NCBI GenBank assembly: GCA_903892045.1
Contig: CAITGX010000449.1
Span: forward strand, 1 to 33,554
Length of the DNA: 33,554 nucleotides
Reading direction: 5' to 3'
Origin: an uncultured Planctomycetota bacterium
Lineage (GTDB): Bacteria > Planctomycetota > UBA1135 > GCA-002686595
The notes below the pieces were generated by a model. That model was not told the origin of the DNA. It did no database searches and saw nothing but the letters and a program-made list of their open reading frames with translations. The position numbers were made by a program, and so were the translations under genes. Position 1 is the stretch's first letter. Each line of letters starts with the position of its first letter. Positions 7,101 through 20,455 of the stretch are shown piece by piece.

Positions 7101-8132
7101 ATGACGCTCCGCAGGATGCTCCGCACGCCGCTCGCCCTCGTCTCTCTCGTGGCGCTCTCCGCGACGCTCGTCGCGGCGAGCGTTGCGCTGCGGGACCGTG
7201 CGCCCTGGCCTCTCCGGCCGCCGGCCCCGGTGCCGGACGGCCGACCCGACAAGCTCGCTCACGCCAGCTCGCTCGCGTGCGCGGAGTGCCACGCCGCGCA
7301 GGTCGAGGAGTGGGCCGGCACGACCCACGCGCTCGCGTGGGAGAACGAGCCGTACCAGGAGGACCTCGAAGGTCGCAAGAAGGCCGAGAGCTGCCACGGC
7401 TGCCACGCGCCGGTCGCGCTGCACGGCGCCGAGGACGCGCTGCTCGCGGGCAAGCCCGAGGCCCGCAAGGACGCGCGGCACCTCGGTGTCTCGTGCGAGA
7501 GCTGTCACCTCGCCACGGATGGTGCCCTGCTCGGACCGACGGGCGTCGCCACGGACAAGCACGCGACGCGCAAGGGCGCGAGCTTCTCGGGCTCGGGCTC
7601 GAACGCGCTGTGCGCGAGCTGCCATCGCACCACGGTGGGGCCGGTGATCGGCCTCGCGCGCGATTTCGAGCAGTCCAAGGCCGCGGAAGAGGGTGCGACC
7701 TGCGTCAGCTGCCACATGGCGCCGCGCGCGGAGGTCTCGCACGACGGCGGCACGCGCGTCGTGCGCAGCCACGCGCTGCAGACGCCGCGCGACCCGGCCT
7801 TCCTCGCGCTCGGCTTCGAGCTCGAGCTCGCGCTCGACCCGCTCGGCGCGCGCCTGAGGGTGCGCAACCGCGCGGGGCATCGCATTCCGGGCCTGATCGG
7901 CCGCGAAATCGAGCTCGTGGCGACCGCCCTCGATGCCTCGGGGGCCGTGCTCGGGGCCGAGACGCTCGCGCTCACCACCGAGAGCTACCTGCCCGTCGAC
8001 GAGGATGCGGTGCTCGCGCTCCCCGCGCGCACGGCGCGCGTGCGCGTGCTCGGTCGCCACCACGATCCGCGCCTCGCGAAGCCCGTGACCTTCCTCGAGC
8101 GCGAGCTCGAGCCCGGCCGAGAGCAGCGCTAG
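7101..8132 (+). CDS. Multiheme (pentaheme) c-type cytochrome with C-terminal beta-rich domain
   Basis: Five CxxCH motifs: CAECH, CHGCH, CESCH, CASCH, CVSCH. N-terminal hydrophobic signal/anchor; C-terminal VRNRAGHRIPG motif typical of multiheme cytochrome tails. Confidence 0.88.
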   Translation: MTLRRMLRTPLALVSLVALSATLVAASVALRDRAPWPLRPPAPVPDGRPDKLAHASSLACAECHAAQVEEWAGTTHALAWENEPYQEDLEGRKKAESCHGCHAPVALHGAEDALLAGKPEARKDARHLGVSCESCHLATDGALLGPTGVATDKHATRKGASFSGSGSNALCASCHRTTVGPVIGLARDFEQSKAAEEGATCVSCHMAPRAEVSHDGGTRVVRSHALQTPRDPAFLALGFELELALDPLGARLRVRNRAGHRIPGLIGREIELVATALDASGAVLGAETLALTTESYLPVDEDAVLALPARTARVRVLGRHHDPRLAKPVTFLERELEPGREQR

Positions 8133-8148
8133 CGCGCAGCCCCGCCCC

Positions 8149-9693
8149 GTGTCGCGCCTCCTCTGCTCGCTGCTCCTCTTCGTCGGCCTCGCCGGCGCGG
8201 CGCGCTCGCAGTCGGGCAGCGAGGATTCCGTGGCGCGCGCGCAGGCGTGGCTCGCGCGCGCGAGCCGGCCGACGCTCGCGCTGTCCGACGACGAGGTGCT
8301 GCAGCTCGAGCGCTGGCTCGACGACCTGCGGCTCGTGCAGGTGATCCAGCCGGAGCGGCGCACGACCGTGTTCGCGCTGCTGCTCGACCTCTCAGCGCTC
8401 GATCCCGGCGAGAGCCCGCCGCCGGCGCTGCAGACGCCGTGGCAGCGCATGCGCGTCGGGCGCTCCGCCTTCGCCTCCCTCGGGCCGGCCCTCGACCTCT
8501 CGAAAGACGGGGCGACCCAGCGCTGGCTCGCGCGCGAGGTGCTCGCCCGCGGCGAGAGCGCGGCCCGCGCCCGGCGCATCGAGGCGCTCGAGTGTCTCGC
8601 GGGCCGTCGCGAGCAGGAGACGCTCTCGGGGCTGCTGCACTGCGCCCGCGCCGCGGACGCGCAGGTGCGCGAGCTCGCGATGCGCGCGCTCGTCGGCTGG
8701 CCGGACGACGGCGTGCACCTGTTCATGCTCGCGCAGCTCGCGGAAAACGTGCGCCAGCCGGGCTGGGTCAACGTCGCGCTCGTGCGCCAGCACTTCCAGT
8801 CGCTCGAGCGGCTCGGGACGGGTCGCGCGGCGCAGGCCGTGGTCGCGTTCGTGCGTCCAGCGCTGGTCTCGACGAGCTGGCGCGACACCGTGCGCGCGCT
8901 GCCCTTGCTCGCGCGCGTCGACGACACCCTGGCCGTGCCGGTGCTGATCGAGAGCCTCGGCTTGTGGGTCGCGCGGCGCGAGGCCGGCGGCGGCTCGCGG
9001 CGGGTCGAGGCGGAGTTCGTGGCCGAGCTGCGGCGTCGCTCGGGGCGTACCATGGGCCCCTTCCCGGAGCGCTGGTCCCTGTGGTGGCGCGCCCGCAGCT
9101 CCGGCACACTGGTCGATGGTCCCGGAGAGGCCGAGGCTCCGACCTCCAGGGCGGGCTTCTACGGCCTGCGCCCGGAGACTGACCGGGTGACGTTCCTGAT
9201 CGACGCCTCGGGCTCCATGAACCAGGCCGTGTCCGAGGGCGTCACGCGCTACGCCCAGGCGCTCGAGCAGCTCGTCGGGTTCCTCGGGGGGCTCGAGCCG
9301 GGGACGCGCTTCCGGGTCGTCCTGTTCGAGACCAACCCGCGCGTCTGGAAGGACAGCCTACAGCCCGCCAGCCGCAGCTCGATCGAGGCCGCGGAGCGCT
9401 GGGTGGCCTACCAGCGCCCGGACGGAGGCACCTACCTGCGCCCCGGCGTGGAGACCTGCCTCAGAGTCGGATTAGACGGAAAAATCGACCTCAAGGCCCT
9501 CGAGGAGGACACGGTCATCGTGCTGTGCGACGGCGAGACGGCCGAGGGTCGCGGCTGGGTGTGGCCTTGGTGGCGGGAGGTGGCGGAGGAATCCTGCGTG
9601 CGCTTCCACTGCGTCCAGCTCGGCGGAGGCGGCAACGGCACGCTCGAGGCGCTGGCCGAGGTCTCCGGGGGCGAGTTCGTGCGCGTCCCCTAG
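8149..9693 (+). CDS. Secreted protein with HEAT-like region and C-terminal von Willebrand factor A domain
   Basis: N-terminal signal peptide (LLCSLLLFVGLAGAARS), helical repeat region, VWA MIDAS VTFLIDASGSMNQ...DGGTYL...VIVLCDGETAEG. GTG start. Confidence 0.78.
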   Translation: MSRLLCSLLLFVGLAGAARSQSGSEDSVARAQAWLARASRPTLALSDDEVLQLERWLDDLRLVQVIQPERRTTVFALLLDLSALDPGESPPPALQTPWQRMRVGRSAFASLGPALDLSKDGATQRWLAREVLARGESAARARRIEALECLAGRREQETLSGLLHCARAADAQVRELAMRALVGWPDDGVHLFMLAQLAENVRQPGWVNVALVRQHFQSLERLGTGRAAQAVVAFVRPALVSTSWRDTVRALPLLARVDDTLAVPVLIESLGLWVARREAGGGSRRVEAEFVAELRRRSGRTMGPFPERWSLWWRARSSGTLVDGPGEAEAPTSRAGFYGLRPETDRVTFLIDASGSMNQAVSEGVTRYAQALEQLVGFLGGLEPGTRFRVVLFETNPRVWKDSLQPASRSSIEAAERWVAYQRPDGGTYLRPGVETCLRVGLDGKIDLKALEEDTVIVLCDGETAEGRGWVWPWWREVAEESCVRFHCVQLGGGGNGTLEALAEVSGGEFVRVP

Positions 9694-9970
9694 GCGCGCG
9701 GCGCGCGGCGCGGGGCCGCGCGCCTCGCGCTCGCGCCCGCGAGGCGTCCCGGCAATTCCATCGCCCCGGGCGCGCCGCTATGCTCTCGGCCCCCATGAAT
9801 CGACGGCGGAGGCCCGCGTGGTCCGTCCGTGGTCGGTTCGCCCCACAGCCCCATCCCCCGCCCTGACCGGCGTCCGCAGGCCTCCCCCAAGGCCCGGGCG
9901 AGCGGAACGGGTGCACCCCCGCGAGCGCAGAGCCCCCCGCTGGTGGCGGCCGCGCGCCCGCGCAGAAGCG

Positions 9971-10332
9971 ATGCTCCAGAACTACGCCCCGATCCTGATC
10001 CTCGCGCTGGTCGTCGCGGGGTTCGCGATCGCGAACCTGATCATCTCCGACGTGCTCGGCAAGAAGCGCCGCGCCATCGGCAAGGCCGACGCCTACGAGT
10101 CGGGCATGGATCCACAGGGCAGCGCGCGCGTGCGCCTCTCGATCCACTTCTACCTGATCGCGGTGCTGTTCATCCTGTTCGACGTCGAGTCGATCTTCCT
10201 GATCCCGTGGGCCGCCACGGTGCGCTCGCTGTCGGCGCAGGGTCTGGGGCCGGTGATGTTCTTCGAGGTGCTGGCCTTCGTCGGCGTGCTCGCCGTGGGT
10301 CTCGCCTATGTCTGGCGCAAGGGAGGTCTCGA

Positions 10333-10345
<13 letters not shown>
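9971..10345 (+). CDS. nuoA: NADH-quinone oxidoreductase subunit A
   Basis: [40 protein letters not shown]; start ATG 9971. Confidence 0.95.
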
Positions 10346-10994
<649 letters not shown>

Positions 10995-10998
<4 letters not shown>

Positions 10999-11528
10999 GC
11001 GACGCCAACGCCACCGCCGCGAGCACCGACGCCGCGCCGCGCTTCGTCGCCGCGCTCGGGGCTCTCCCCCACTGCATCTCGCAGTCGCCGGACGGACCGG
11101 TGATCGAGGTCGACGTCGCGAACCTGCACGCCGTGCTGGCGGCGCTGCGCGACCGCGCGGGCTTCGAGATGTGCAGCTTCGTCACCTGCATCGACCACTA
11201 TCCCGCCGAGCCGCGCTTCGCGCTGCACCACCAGCTGCTGTCGCTCGCGCACAACGACCGCGTGCGCGTGCGCTGCGTGCTGCCGGGCGAGAGCGCGCCC
11301 ACGTGCACCGACCTGTGGCCGGGCGCGAACTACATGGAGCGCGAGTGCTTCGACATGTTCGGCGTGCGCTTCGAGGGCCACCCCGACCTGCGCCGCCTGC
11401 TGATGCCCGACGGCTACGACCACTACCCGCTCCGCAAGGAGTTCCCGCACCACGGCATCGAGCCCGATCGCCTGTACCGCGAGTGGGACCGCGCGCGCCG
11501 CGCGAGCTGGACGGAGGACGCCCAATGA
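10995..11528 (+). CDS. nuoC: NADH-quinone oxidoreductase subunit C
   Basis: [51 protein letters not shown] start 10995, 4-nt overlap with nuoB. Confidence 0.95.
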
Positions 11529-12757
11529 CGCTCACGAAGCAGGTCTTCGAGTACGTGCCCGCGCCGCCCCAAGGCGACGACCCGCTGCACGGCGAGCTCT
11601 TGACGCTCAACATGGGTCCGCAGCACCCGGCGACCCACGGCGTGCTGCGCATCGTCGTCACGCTCGACGGCGAGCGCATCGTCGAGTGCGATCCCGTGGT
11701 CGGCTACCTCCACCGCGGCAAGGAGAAGAGCGCCGAGTCGCTCGGCTGGCACAAGTTCTTCCCGCACACCGACCGCCTCGACTACGTGCAGCCGCTGATG
11801 AACAACATCGGCTACGCGCTCGCGATCGAGAAGCTCGCCGGTCTCGAGGCCCCGCCGCGCGCCCAGGTGATCCGCGTGCTCCTGATGGAGCTCTCGCGCA
11901 TCATGGGGCACCTGATCTACCTCGGCACCCAGTCGATCGACCTCGGTGCCGTGACGATCTTCTTCTACGCCTTCAAGGAGCGCGAGAAGCTGTACGAGAT
12001 CGTCGACGCCTACACCGGGCACCGCATGAACAACACCTACGTCCGCATCGGCGGGGTGTACGCGGACGTCGACGAGAAGGTCGAGCGCATCATCGAGGAG
12101 TTCCTCGTCGAGTTCCCCAAGGGACTCGACGACATGGACAAGCTCTTGACGCGCAACCGCATCTGGAACGACCGCAACCGCGGCATCGGCGTGATCTCGC
12201 GCGAGGATGCGCTCGCGATGTCGCTCACCGGCCCGGTGCTGCGCGGCTCGGGCGTCGAGTGGGACCTGCGCCGCGCGCAGCCCTACTGCGGCTACGAGAG
12301 CTACGACTTCGACGTTCCGACGGGCGCGAGCGGCGACTGCTACGACCGCTACCTCGTGCGCCTCGAGGAGATGCGCCAGAGCTGCCGCATCGTGCGCCAG
12401 GCCCTCGATCGCCTCAAGACGATCAAGGGCGACGTGCTCGCCGAGGACCGGCGCTTCGTGCTGCCGCCCAAGGACCTCGTGCACAAGTCGATGGAAGAGC
12501 TGATCTTCCAGTTCAAGGTCGTGACCGACCTGCGCCTGCCGAAGGGCCAGAGCTACCGCGGCATCGAGTCGTCGAAGGGCGAGCTCGGCTTCTTCGTGGC
12601 GAGCGACGGCAGCTCCAAGCCGCTGCGCTGCCACATCCGTGCGCCGGGCCTGATGAACATCCAGGCGCTTCCGATGCTGGCCAAGGGCCGGCTGTTCTCC
12701 GACATGGTCTCCCTGATCGGCTCCATGGACTTCGTCATGGGCGAGGTGGATCGCTGA
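11525..12757 (+). CDS. nuoD: NADH-quinone oxidoreductase subunit D
   Basis: LNMGPQHPATHGVLR, GYLHRGKEK, DRLDYVQPLMNN, ELSRIMGHL, C-terminal MGEVDR; start ATG 11525. Confidence 0.97.
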   Translation: MTLTKQVFEYVPAPPQGDDPLHGELLTLNMGPQHPATHGVLRIVVTLDGERIVECDPVVGYLHRGKEKSAESLGWHKFFPHTDRLDYVQPLMNNIGYALAIEKLAGLEAPPRAQVIRVLLMELSRIMGHLIYLGTQSIDLGAVTIFFYAFKEREKLYEIVDAYTGHRMNNTYVRIGGVYADVDEKVERIIEEFLVEFPKGLDDMDKLLTRNRIWNDRNRGIGVISREDALAMSLTGPVLRGSGVEWDLRRAQPYCGYESYDFDVPTGASGDCYDRYLVRLEEMRQSCRIVRQALDRLKTIKGDVLAEDRRFVLPPKDLVHKSMEELIFQFKVVTDLRLPKGQSYRGIESSKGELGFFVASDGSSKPLRCHIRAPGLMNIQALPMLAKGRLFSDMVSLIGSMDFVMGEVDR

Positions 12758-13223
12758 TGGCACTTCCCGACAAGCTCAAGGCCGAGTTCACCGAACTCGT
12801 CACGCACTACCCCGAGAAGCGCGCGGGCCTGATCCCGGCGCTGCACCGCTGCCAAGAAGAGCTCGGCGGCTGGCTGAGCCCGCAGACGATCGAGGACTTG
12901 GCCGAGTTCTTCGGCCTCGAGCCGGTCGAGGTCTTCGGGGTCGCGACCTTCTACCCGATGTTCCGCCTGACGCCGCGCGGTCGCCACTTGGTCAGCGTGT
13001 GCCACAACATCTCGTGCACGCTGCGCGGCGCGGAAGCGTTGCTCGCGCACGTCTGCCACGTCACCGGCTCGCCGGTCGGCGGCACGTCGCCCGACGGCAA
13101 GTTCAGCGTGGTGCGCGTCGAGTGCCAGGGCGCCTGCGCCAACGCGCCGATGTTCGACCTCGACGGGACCTACCACGAGGACCTCGACGCCGCGAAGGCC
13201 GAGCAGGTCCTGAGGAGCTGCCA

Positions 13224-13227
<4 letters not shown>
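12757..13227 (+). CDS. nuoE: NADH-quinone oxidoreductase subunit E
   Basis: VFGVATFYPMF, CHNISC (C-x4-C) and CQGACANAP (C-x3-C) 2Fe-2S ligands; ATG overlaps nuoD stop. Confidence 0.95.
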
Positions 13228-14545
<1,318 letters not shown>

Positions 14546-14549
<4 letters not shown>

Positions 14550-16027
14550 CCAAGATCCAGATCAACGGTCGCGAGGTCGAGGCCGATCCGAAGCAGCCGC
14601 TCATCCGCGCCTGCCACGACCAAGGCGTCGACGTCCCGATGTACTGCTACCACCCCGGCCTCGCGCCGGTCGGTTCCTGCCGCATCTGTCAGGTCGAAGT
14701 CGCGGCCGCGCCGGGCCAGCCGTCGCGCGTCGTCGCGGCCTGCCGCACGCCGGTCAGCGAAGGCATGGTGGTCTCGACGGACACCCCGAAGGCGCACGAC
14801 ACACGCCGCGAGTGCCTCGAGTTCCTGCTGAAGAACCACCCGCTCGACTGCCCGATCTGCGACAAGGCCGGCGAGTGCGACCTGCAGGACTACTCGTTCA
14901 ACGAGGGCCAGGGCAAGGGACGCTCGAGCGAGCCGCGCCGCAAGCTCGAGAAGCGCAAGTCGCTCGGCGACGTGATCGTGCTCGACGAGGAGCGCTGCAT
15001 CCTGTGCTCGCGCTGCGTGCGCTTCTTCACGGACGTGACGAAGAAGGCGCAGCTCACCGTCGAGGGCTTGGGCTCGCGCTCGGTGATCAACACCTACATG
15101 GACAAGCCGCTCGAGGGCAACTACCAGGGCAACCTCGCGGACATCTGCCCGGTCGGCGCGCTCACGAGCAAGAAGTTCCGCTTCCAGGCGCGCGTCTGGA
15201 ACCTGTCGAAGACGCTCTCGACCTGCGGCGAGTGCTCGCGCGGCTGCTCGATCTCGGTCGAGGCCCTGCGCGCGAAGGAAGTGAAGCGCCTGCGCCCGCG
15301 CTACAACGCGGCCGTCAACCAGTGGTGGATGTGCGACACCGGTCGCCACGCGCTCGCTCCGCTCACGCGCCCGCTCGCGCCCGAGGGCGCGGTGCTCGGC
15401 GGTCGCCTGCGCGGCGCCGCAGTGCGCGGCTACAACGGTCTCGAGCTCGCGGACGACGTCGCGGCCCTCGACCTCGCGGCCGACATGCTCGCGGCACACC
15501 CCGGTGCGGCCGTGATCGTCTCGCCCTTCGCCACGCAGGAGGAAGCCAAGGCCGCCCTGGCGCTCGCGCAGGCGCTCAAGGCGACCCCGCAGTTCGTGTC
15601 GCCCGCACCCAACGGCCTCAAGGACGACCTGCTGCACACCGGCGACCCGTGCCCCAACCGGCGCGGCCTCGTCGAGCAGGGCTTCACGGCGCTCGAGCCC
15701 GCGGCCGCGCTCGCCGCGCTCGCGGCCGCGCCCGCCGCAGTGCTCGCGGGCGAGCGCGTGCTCGAGTTCCTCGGCCACGAAGGTCTCGCCAAGCTGCCGA
15801 CGAAGCTGCGCCTCGTCGCCTTCGACGTCGAGACGAGCGACATCCCCGCGCTCGACGTGGTGTTCCCGGTGCCGACGCACGTCGAGAAGTCCGGTCACTG
15901 GGTCAACGTCGACGGTCACGTCGGCGTGCTCAACGTCGCGGTGCCGCCGCCCTCGGGCGTGCGGCGTCTCGATGCCCAACTCGCGGCGCTCGCCGCCAAG
16001 CTGGCGGCCACGCCGGCCCGGAGCTAG
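14546..16027 (+). CDS. nuoG: NADH-quinone oxidoreductase subunit G (compact, 493 aa)
   Basis: 2Fe-2[49 protein letters not shown], and CGECSRGC...WWMC. C-terminal oxidoreductase domain is short. Confidence 0.92.
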
Positions 16028-16033
16028 GGAGCG

Positions 16034-17071
16034 ATGGAAGACTTCGTCAAGGAACTCCCCGTGTGGGTGCTGTGGGTCGCCAAGGTGGCGATCATCTTCG
16101 GCGGTCTCGTCGCCACCGCGGCGCTGATGTCGCTCGCCGAGCGCAAGGTCTCGGCGTGGATGCAGTACCGCCACGGCCCCAACCGCGTCGGGCCCTTCGG
16201 CCTGCTGCAGCCGCTCGCCGATGGCATCAAGTTCATCTTCAAGGAAGAGCTGATCCCCGCGGGCGCCAACAAGTTCCTCTTCCGCCTCGCGCCCGCGCTG
16301 GCGGCGATCCCAGCGATGATGACGATCGCGGTGATCCCGATCGGCACGATCCAGATCGGCGAGACCAAGATCCCCTTCTCCATCGCGCAGGTGGACTTGG
16401 GGATCATGTACATGCTCGCCCTCGGCGGCCTGTCGGTGTACGGCGCGATCTTGGGCGGCTGGGCCTCGAACTCGAAGTACTCGCTGCTCGGTGGCCTGCG
16501 CGCGAGCGCGCAGATGATCAGCTACGAGCTCACCCTGATCCTCTCGATCCTCGTGGTCGTCGCGCTCTCGGGCTCGCTCGACCTCGGAGCCATCGTGGAG
16601 GCCCAGCGCGTGAACGGCCTGTGGAACGTGTTCACGCCCTTCGGCGCGCTCGCCTTCGTGCTGTTCACGATCGCCAGCTTCGCGGAGACGAACCGCCATC
16701 CCTTCGACTTCGCCGAGTGCGAGCCGGAGCTCGTCGGCGGATTCCACACCGAGTACTCGGCCATGCGCTTCGCGCTGTTCTTCCTGGGCGAGTACTGCGC
16801 CATGACCGTGATGGCGTGCCTCAACACCACGCTGTTCTTCGGCGGCCCGTCGGTCCCCTTCTGGGCCAACGCGCCGTGGTACGTCGGCATCCTCGCCTTC
16901 CTCATCAAGGCGGGCTTCTTCCTGTTCCTGTTCATCTGGGTGCGCTGGACTCTCCCCCGCTTCCGCTTCGACCAGTTGATGCGGCTCGGATGGAAGGTCG
17001 CGCTCCCGATCGCGCTGGCGAACTTGCTCGTCGTCGGTGCGTGGGTCGCCTTCAGCACGAAGGGCAGCTAG
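16034..17071 (+). CDS. nuoH: NADH-quinone oxidoreductase subunit H
   Basis: [67 protein letters not shown]. Confidence 0.96.
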   Translation: MEDFVKELPVWVLWVAKVAIIFGGLVATAALMSLAERKVSAWMQYRHGPNRVGPFGLLQPLADGIKFIFKEELIPAGANKFLFRLAPALAAIPAMMTIAVIPIGTIQIGETKIPFSIAQVDLGIMYMLALGGLSVYGAILGGWASNSKYSLLGGLRASAQMISYELTLILSILVVVALSGSLDLGAIVEAQRVNGLWNVFTPFGALAFVLFTIASFAETNRHPFDFAECEPELVGGFHTEYSAMRFALFFLGEYCAMTVMACLNTTLFFGGPSVPFWANAPWYVGILAFLIKAGFFLFLFIWVRWTLPRFRFDQLMRLGWKVALPIALANLLVVGAWVAFSTKGS

Positions 17072-17074
17072 GCC

Positions 17075-17583
17075 ATGGTCGTCGTCCAGCGCAAGGAACT
17101 CACGCTCGCCGAGCGGCTGTACCTGCCCGAGGTGCTGCGCGGCCTGTCGCTCACGTTCCGCAAGTTCTTCGAGAAGCCGATCACCCGGCAGTATCCCGAG
17201 CAGCCGCTGCCGACCGATGAGGTCACGCGCGGCCAGCCGCGCCTCGTCGTCAAGGACGATGGCAACATCGCCTGCGTGTCGTGCGGCATGTGCGAGATCG
17301 CCTGCCCGGCCTACGCCATCACGATCGACGGCGGCGAGACCGATCGCATGATCGAGCGCGAGCCGAAGAAGTTCGAGATCGACATGCTGCGCTGCATCCT
17401 GTGCGGCTTCTGCGAGGAAGCCTGCCCCAAGGACGCGATCTTCATGTCGAACGAGCTCGAGCTCGCCGACTACACGCGCGCGGGCCTCGTGTACGACATC
17501 GAGAAGCTCAAGCGCCCGAAGAGCGCGCTGCAGAAGCGCATCGACTACGTGTACCGGCTCAACAACCGCTGGCGGAGCAAGCA

Positions 17584-17587
<4 letters not shown>
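17075..17587 (+). CDS. nuoI: NADH-quinone oxidoreductase subunit I
   Basis: Two 4Fe-4S motifs [12 protein letters not shown] and [12 protein letters not shown]. Confidence 0.95.
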
Positions 17588-18125
<538 letters not shown>

Positions 18126-18129
<4 letters not shown>

Positions 18130-18446
18130 ACATCCCGACCGCGCACCTGCTGTACCTCTCCGCGGGCCTGTTCGCCCTCGGCGTGCTGGGCTTCATGGTC
18201 CGGCGCAACGTCATCGTCGTGCTGATGTGCGTCGAGCTGATGCTCAACGCCGCCAACCTCGCCTTCCTCGCCGCGAGCCGCCAGCACGCCCTCGAGGGCA
18301 AGCCCGCGCTGCAAGGCCCGATCTTCGCCATCTTCGTGATCACCGTCGCGGCGGCCGAGGCCGCGGTCGGCCTCGCGCTGATCATCGCGCTCTACCGTCT
18401 GAAGCAGTCCGCCGAGACCGACGCCGCGGCGGAGATGAAGGGTTAG
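18126..18446 (+). CDS. nuoK: NADH-quinone oxidoreductase subunit K
   Basis: 106 aa; [40 protein letters not shown]. Confidence 0.95.
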
Positions 18447-18450
18447 TCGA

Positions 18451-20442
18451 ATGCAGAGCCACGAGTCCCACGCGTGGCTCTGGTGGATCCCGCTCCTGCC
18501 GCTCATCGGCAGCGCGATCGCCGGAGCCCTGCACCTTGCCACCCTGCGCGCTCGCAAGAGCGACCCGCAGGCGAGTGCGCCCGCCAGCCTCGCCCCGTGG
18601 ATCGCCTGCGGCGCGATGCTCGGCGCCTTCGTGCTGTCGCTGCAGGGCTTCCTCGCCCTGCGCGGCCTCGAGCCCGCGGCGCGTCACCTCGCGAGCACCG
18701 CCCACCAGTGGATCTCCATGGGTGGCATCGACGTCGATCTCGGCCTCGTGCTCGACCCGCTGTCCTCGGTGATGACGCTGGTCATCACGGGCGTCGGCTT
18801 CCTGATCCACGTGTACGCCTCGGGCTACATGAAGGGCGACCCGGGCTACGGCAAGTTCTTCGCGTACCTGAACCTGTTCGTGTTCGCGATGCTGATGCTG
18901 GTGCTGTCCAGCTCGCTGCTCGGCGTGTTCATCGGCTGGGAAGGCGTCGGCCTGTGCTCGTTCCTCCTGATCGGCTTCTGGTACGAGAAGGGCTGGCCGG
19001 CGGAAGCCGCGCAGAAGGCCTTCGTCATGAACCGCGTCGGTGACGCGTGCTTCCTCATCGGCTCGTTCTTGCTGATGCGCCTGTTCGGCACGCTCGACAT
19101 GAAGACCATCGCGGACACGGTCGGCTCGGCGAAGAGCTTCACCGACGAGCAGGCGCTCCACATGTCGCTCGCCGCGCTGTTCCTGTTCGGCGGCTGCTGC
19201 GGCAAGTCCGCGCAGTTCCCGCTCTTCACGTGGCTGCCGGACGCCATGGCCGGCCCGACGCCGGTGAGCGCGCTGATCCACGCCGCGACCATGGTGACGA
19301 GCGGCATCTACCTCGTCGTGCGCTTGAACCCGCTGTTCGCGGCCTCGGGCTGGGTCCTGCCGGTGATCGCCACGGTCGGCGCGCTGACCGCGCTGATCGG
19401 TGGCTCGACGGCGCTCGTCCAGCGCGACATCAAGAAGGTGCTCGCGTACTCGACCGTCAGCCAGCTCGGCTACATGTTCCTCGCGCTCGGCTCGGGCGCC
19501 TGGGCCGCCGCGCTGTTCCATGTCGTGACGCACGCGTTCTTCAAGGCGCTGCTCTTCCTCGGTGCGGGCTCCGTGATCCACGGCATGCACGAGGAACAGG
19601 ACATGCACAAGATGGGCGGCCTGCGCAAGCACATGCCGCAGACGTACCTCACGTTCCTCGCGGGTGCCGCGGCGCTCTCGGGCCTGCCGCTGCTCTCGGG
19701 CTTCTTCTCGAAGGACGAGATCCTCGCGCACGCCTTCGCGAACGGCGGCCTGTACTACGGCCTGTGGGCCGTGGGCGTGGTCACGGCCGCGCTCACCGCG
19801 TACTACACGTGGCGCATGGTTGCGCTGACCTTCTTCGGCGAGGAGCGCTTCGACCACCACCACGTGCATCCGCACGAGAGCCCGCTGGTGATGACGCTGC
19901 CGCTGATGGTGCTCGCGGTGCTCTCGATCCTCGGCGGCGTGCTCGGCCTCCCGCCGGTGCTGCACGTGCCGCACCTGCTCGCGGAGTGGCTCGCGCCGGT
20001 GACCGACGCGGGCAACAGGATCCTCGCGGAGAGTCACGGCGAGCACCACCTGAGCCACACGCTCGAGTGGATCCTGCTCGGTGTGGGCTCGGCGATCGCG
20101 CTGGGCTTCGCGCACACCGGCTTCCACGCGCACAAGGAAGGCACCGCGCAGGACGAGTTCTTCGCGCGCAAGCGCCCGTCGCTCGCGGCCTACCTCGGCG
20201 ACGCGTGGACGATCGACTCGGGCTACGCCCGCATCATCGTGCTGCCGCTGCGCATGCTGAGCTTCCTGATCGCCGTGGTCATCGACCAGTTCGCGATCGA
20301 CGGTCTCGTCAACGGCGCGGGCCGCACGGCGCGCGACATCGCGCAGTGGTCGCGGCGCACCGTCGATGGCAGCCTCGCGAGCTACGCCCTGTGGATGGGT
20401 GCGGGCGCGCTGGCGATCTCGGCCCTGTGGATGTGGAGCTAG
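18451..20442 (+). CDS. nuoL: NADH-quinone oxidoreductase subunit L
   Basis: GWEGVGLCSFLLIGFWYE, FPLFTWLPDAMAGPTPVSALIHAATMVTSGIYLVVR, QRDIKKVLAYSTVSQLGYMFLALG. Confidence 0.97.
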   Translation: MQSHESHAWLWWIPLLPLIGSAIAGALHLATLRARKSDPQASAPASLAPWIACGAMLGAFVLSLQGFLALRGLEPAARHLASTAHQWISMGGIDVDLGLVLDPLSSVMTLVITGVGFLIHVYASGYMKGDPGYGKFFAYLNLFVFAMLMLVLSSSLLGVFIGWEGVGLCSFLLIGFWYEKGWPAEAAQKAFVMNRVGDACFLIGSFLLMRLFGTLDMKTIADTVGSAKSFTDEQALHMSLAALFLFGGCCGKSAQFPLFTWLPDAMAGPTPVSALIHAATMVTSGIYLVVRLNPLFAASGWVLPVIATVGALTALIGGSTALVQRDIKKVLAYSTVSQLGYMFLALGSGAWAAALFHVVTHAFFKALLFLGAGSVIHGMHEEQDMHKMGGLRKHMPQTYLTFLAGAAALSGLPLLSGFFSKDEILAHAFANGGLYYGLWAVGVVTAALTAYYTWRMVALTFFGEERFDHHHVHPHESPLVMTLPLMVLAVLSILGGVLGLPPVLHVPHLLAEWLAPVTDAGNRILAESHGEHHLSHTLEWILLGVGSAIALGFAHTGFHAHKEGTAQDEFFARKRPSLAAYLGDAWTIDSGYARIIVLPLRMLSFLIAVVIDQFAIDGLVNGAGRTARDIAQWSRRTVDGSLASYALWMGAGALAISALWMWS

Positions 20443-20455
20443 GGAGACCGAACCC

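Noticed and set aside
6231-9107. 958-aa minus-strand ORF opposite AhpD, Dps, cytochrome and VWA genes
   Set aside because: Low-complexity Arg/Ala-rich translation antisense to clearly conserved genes.
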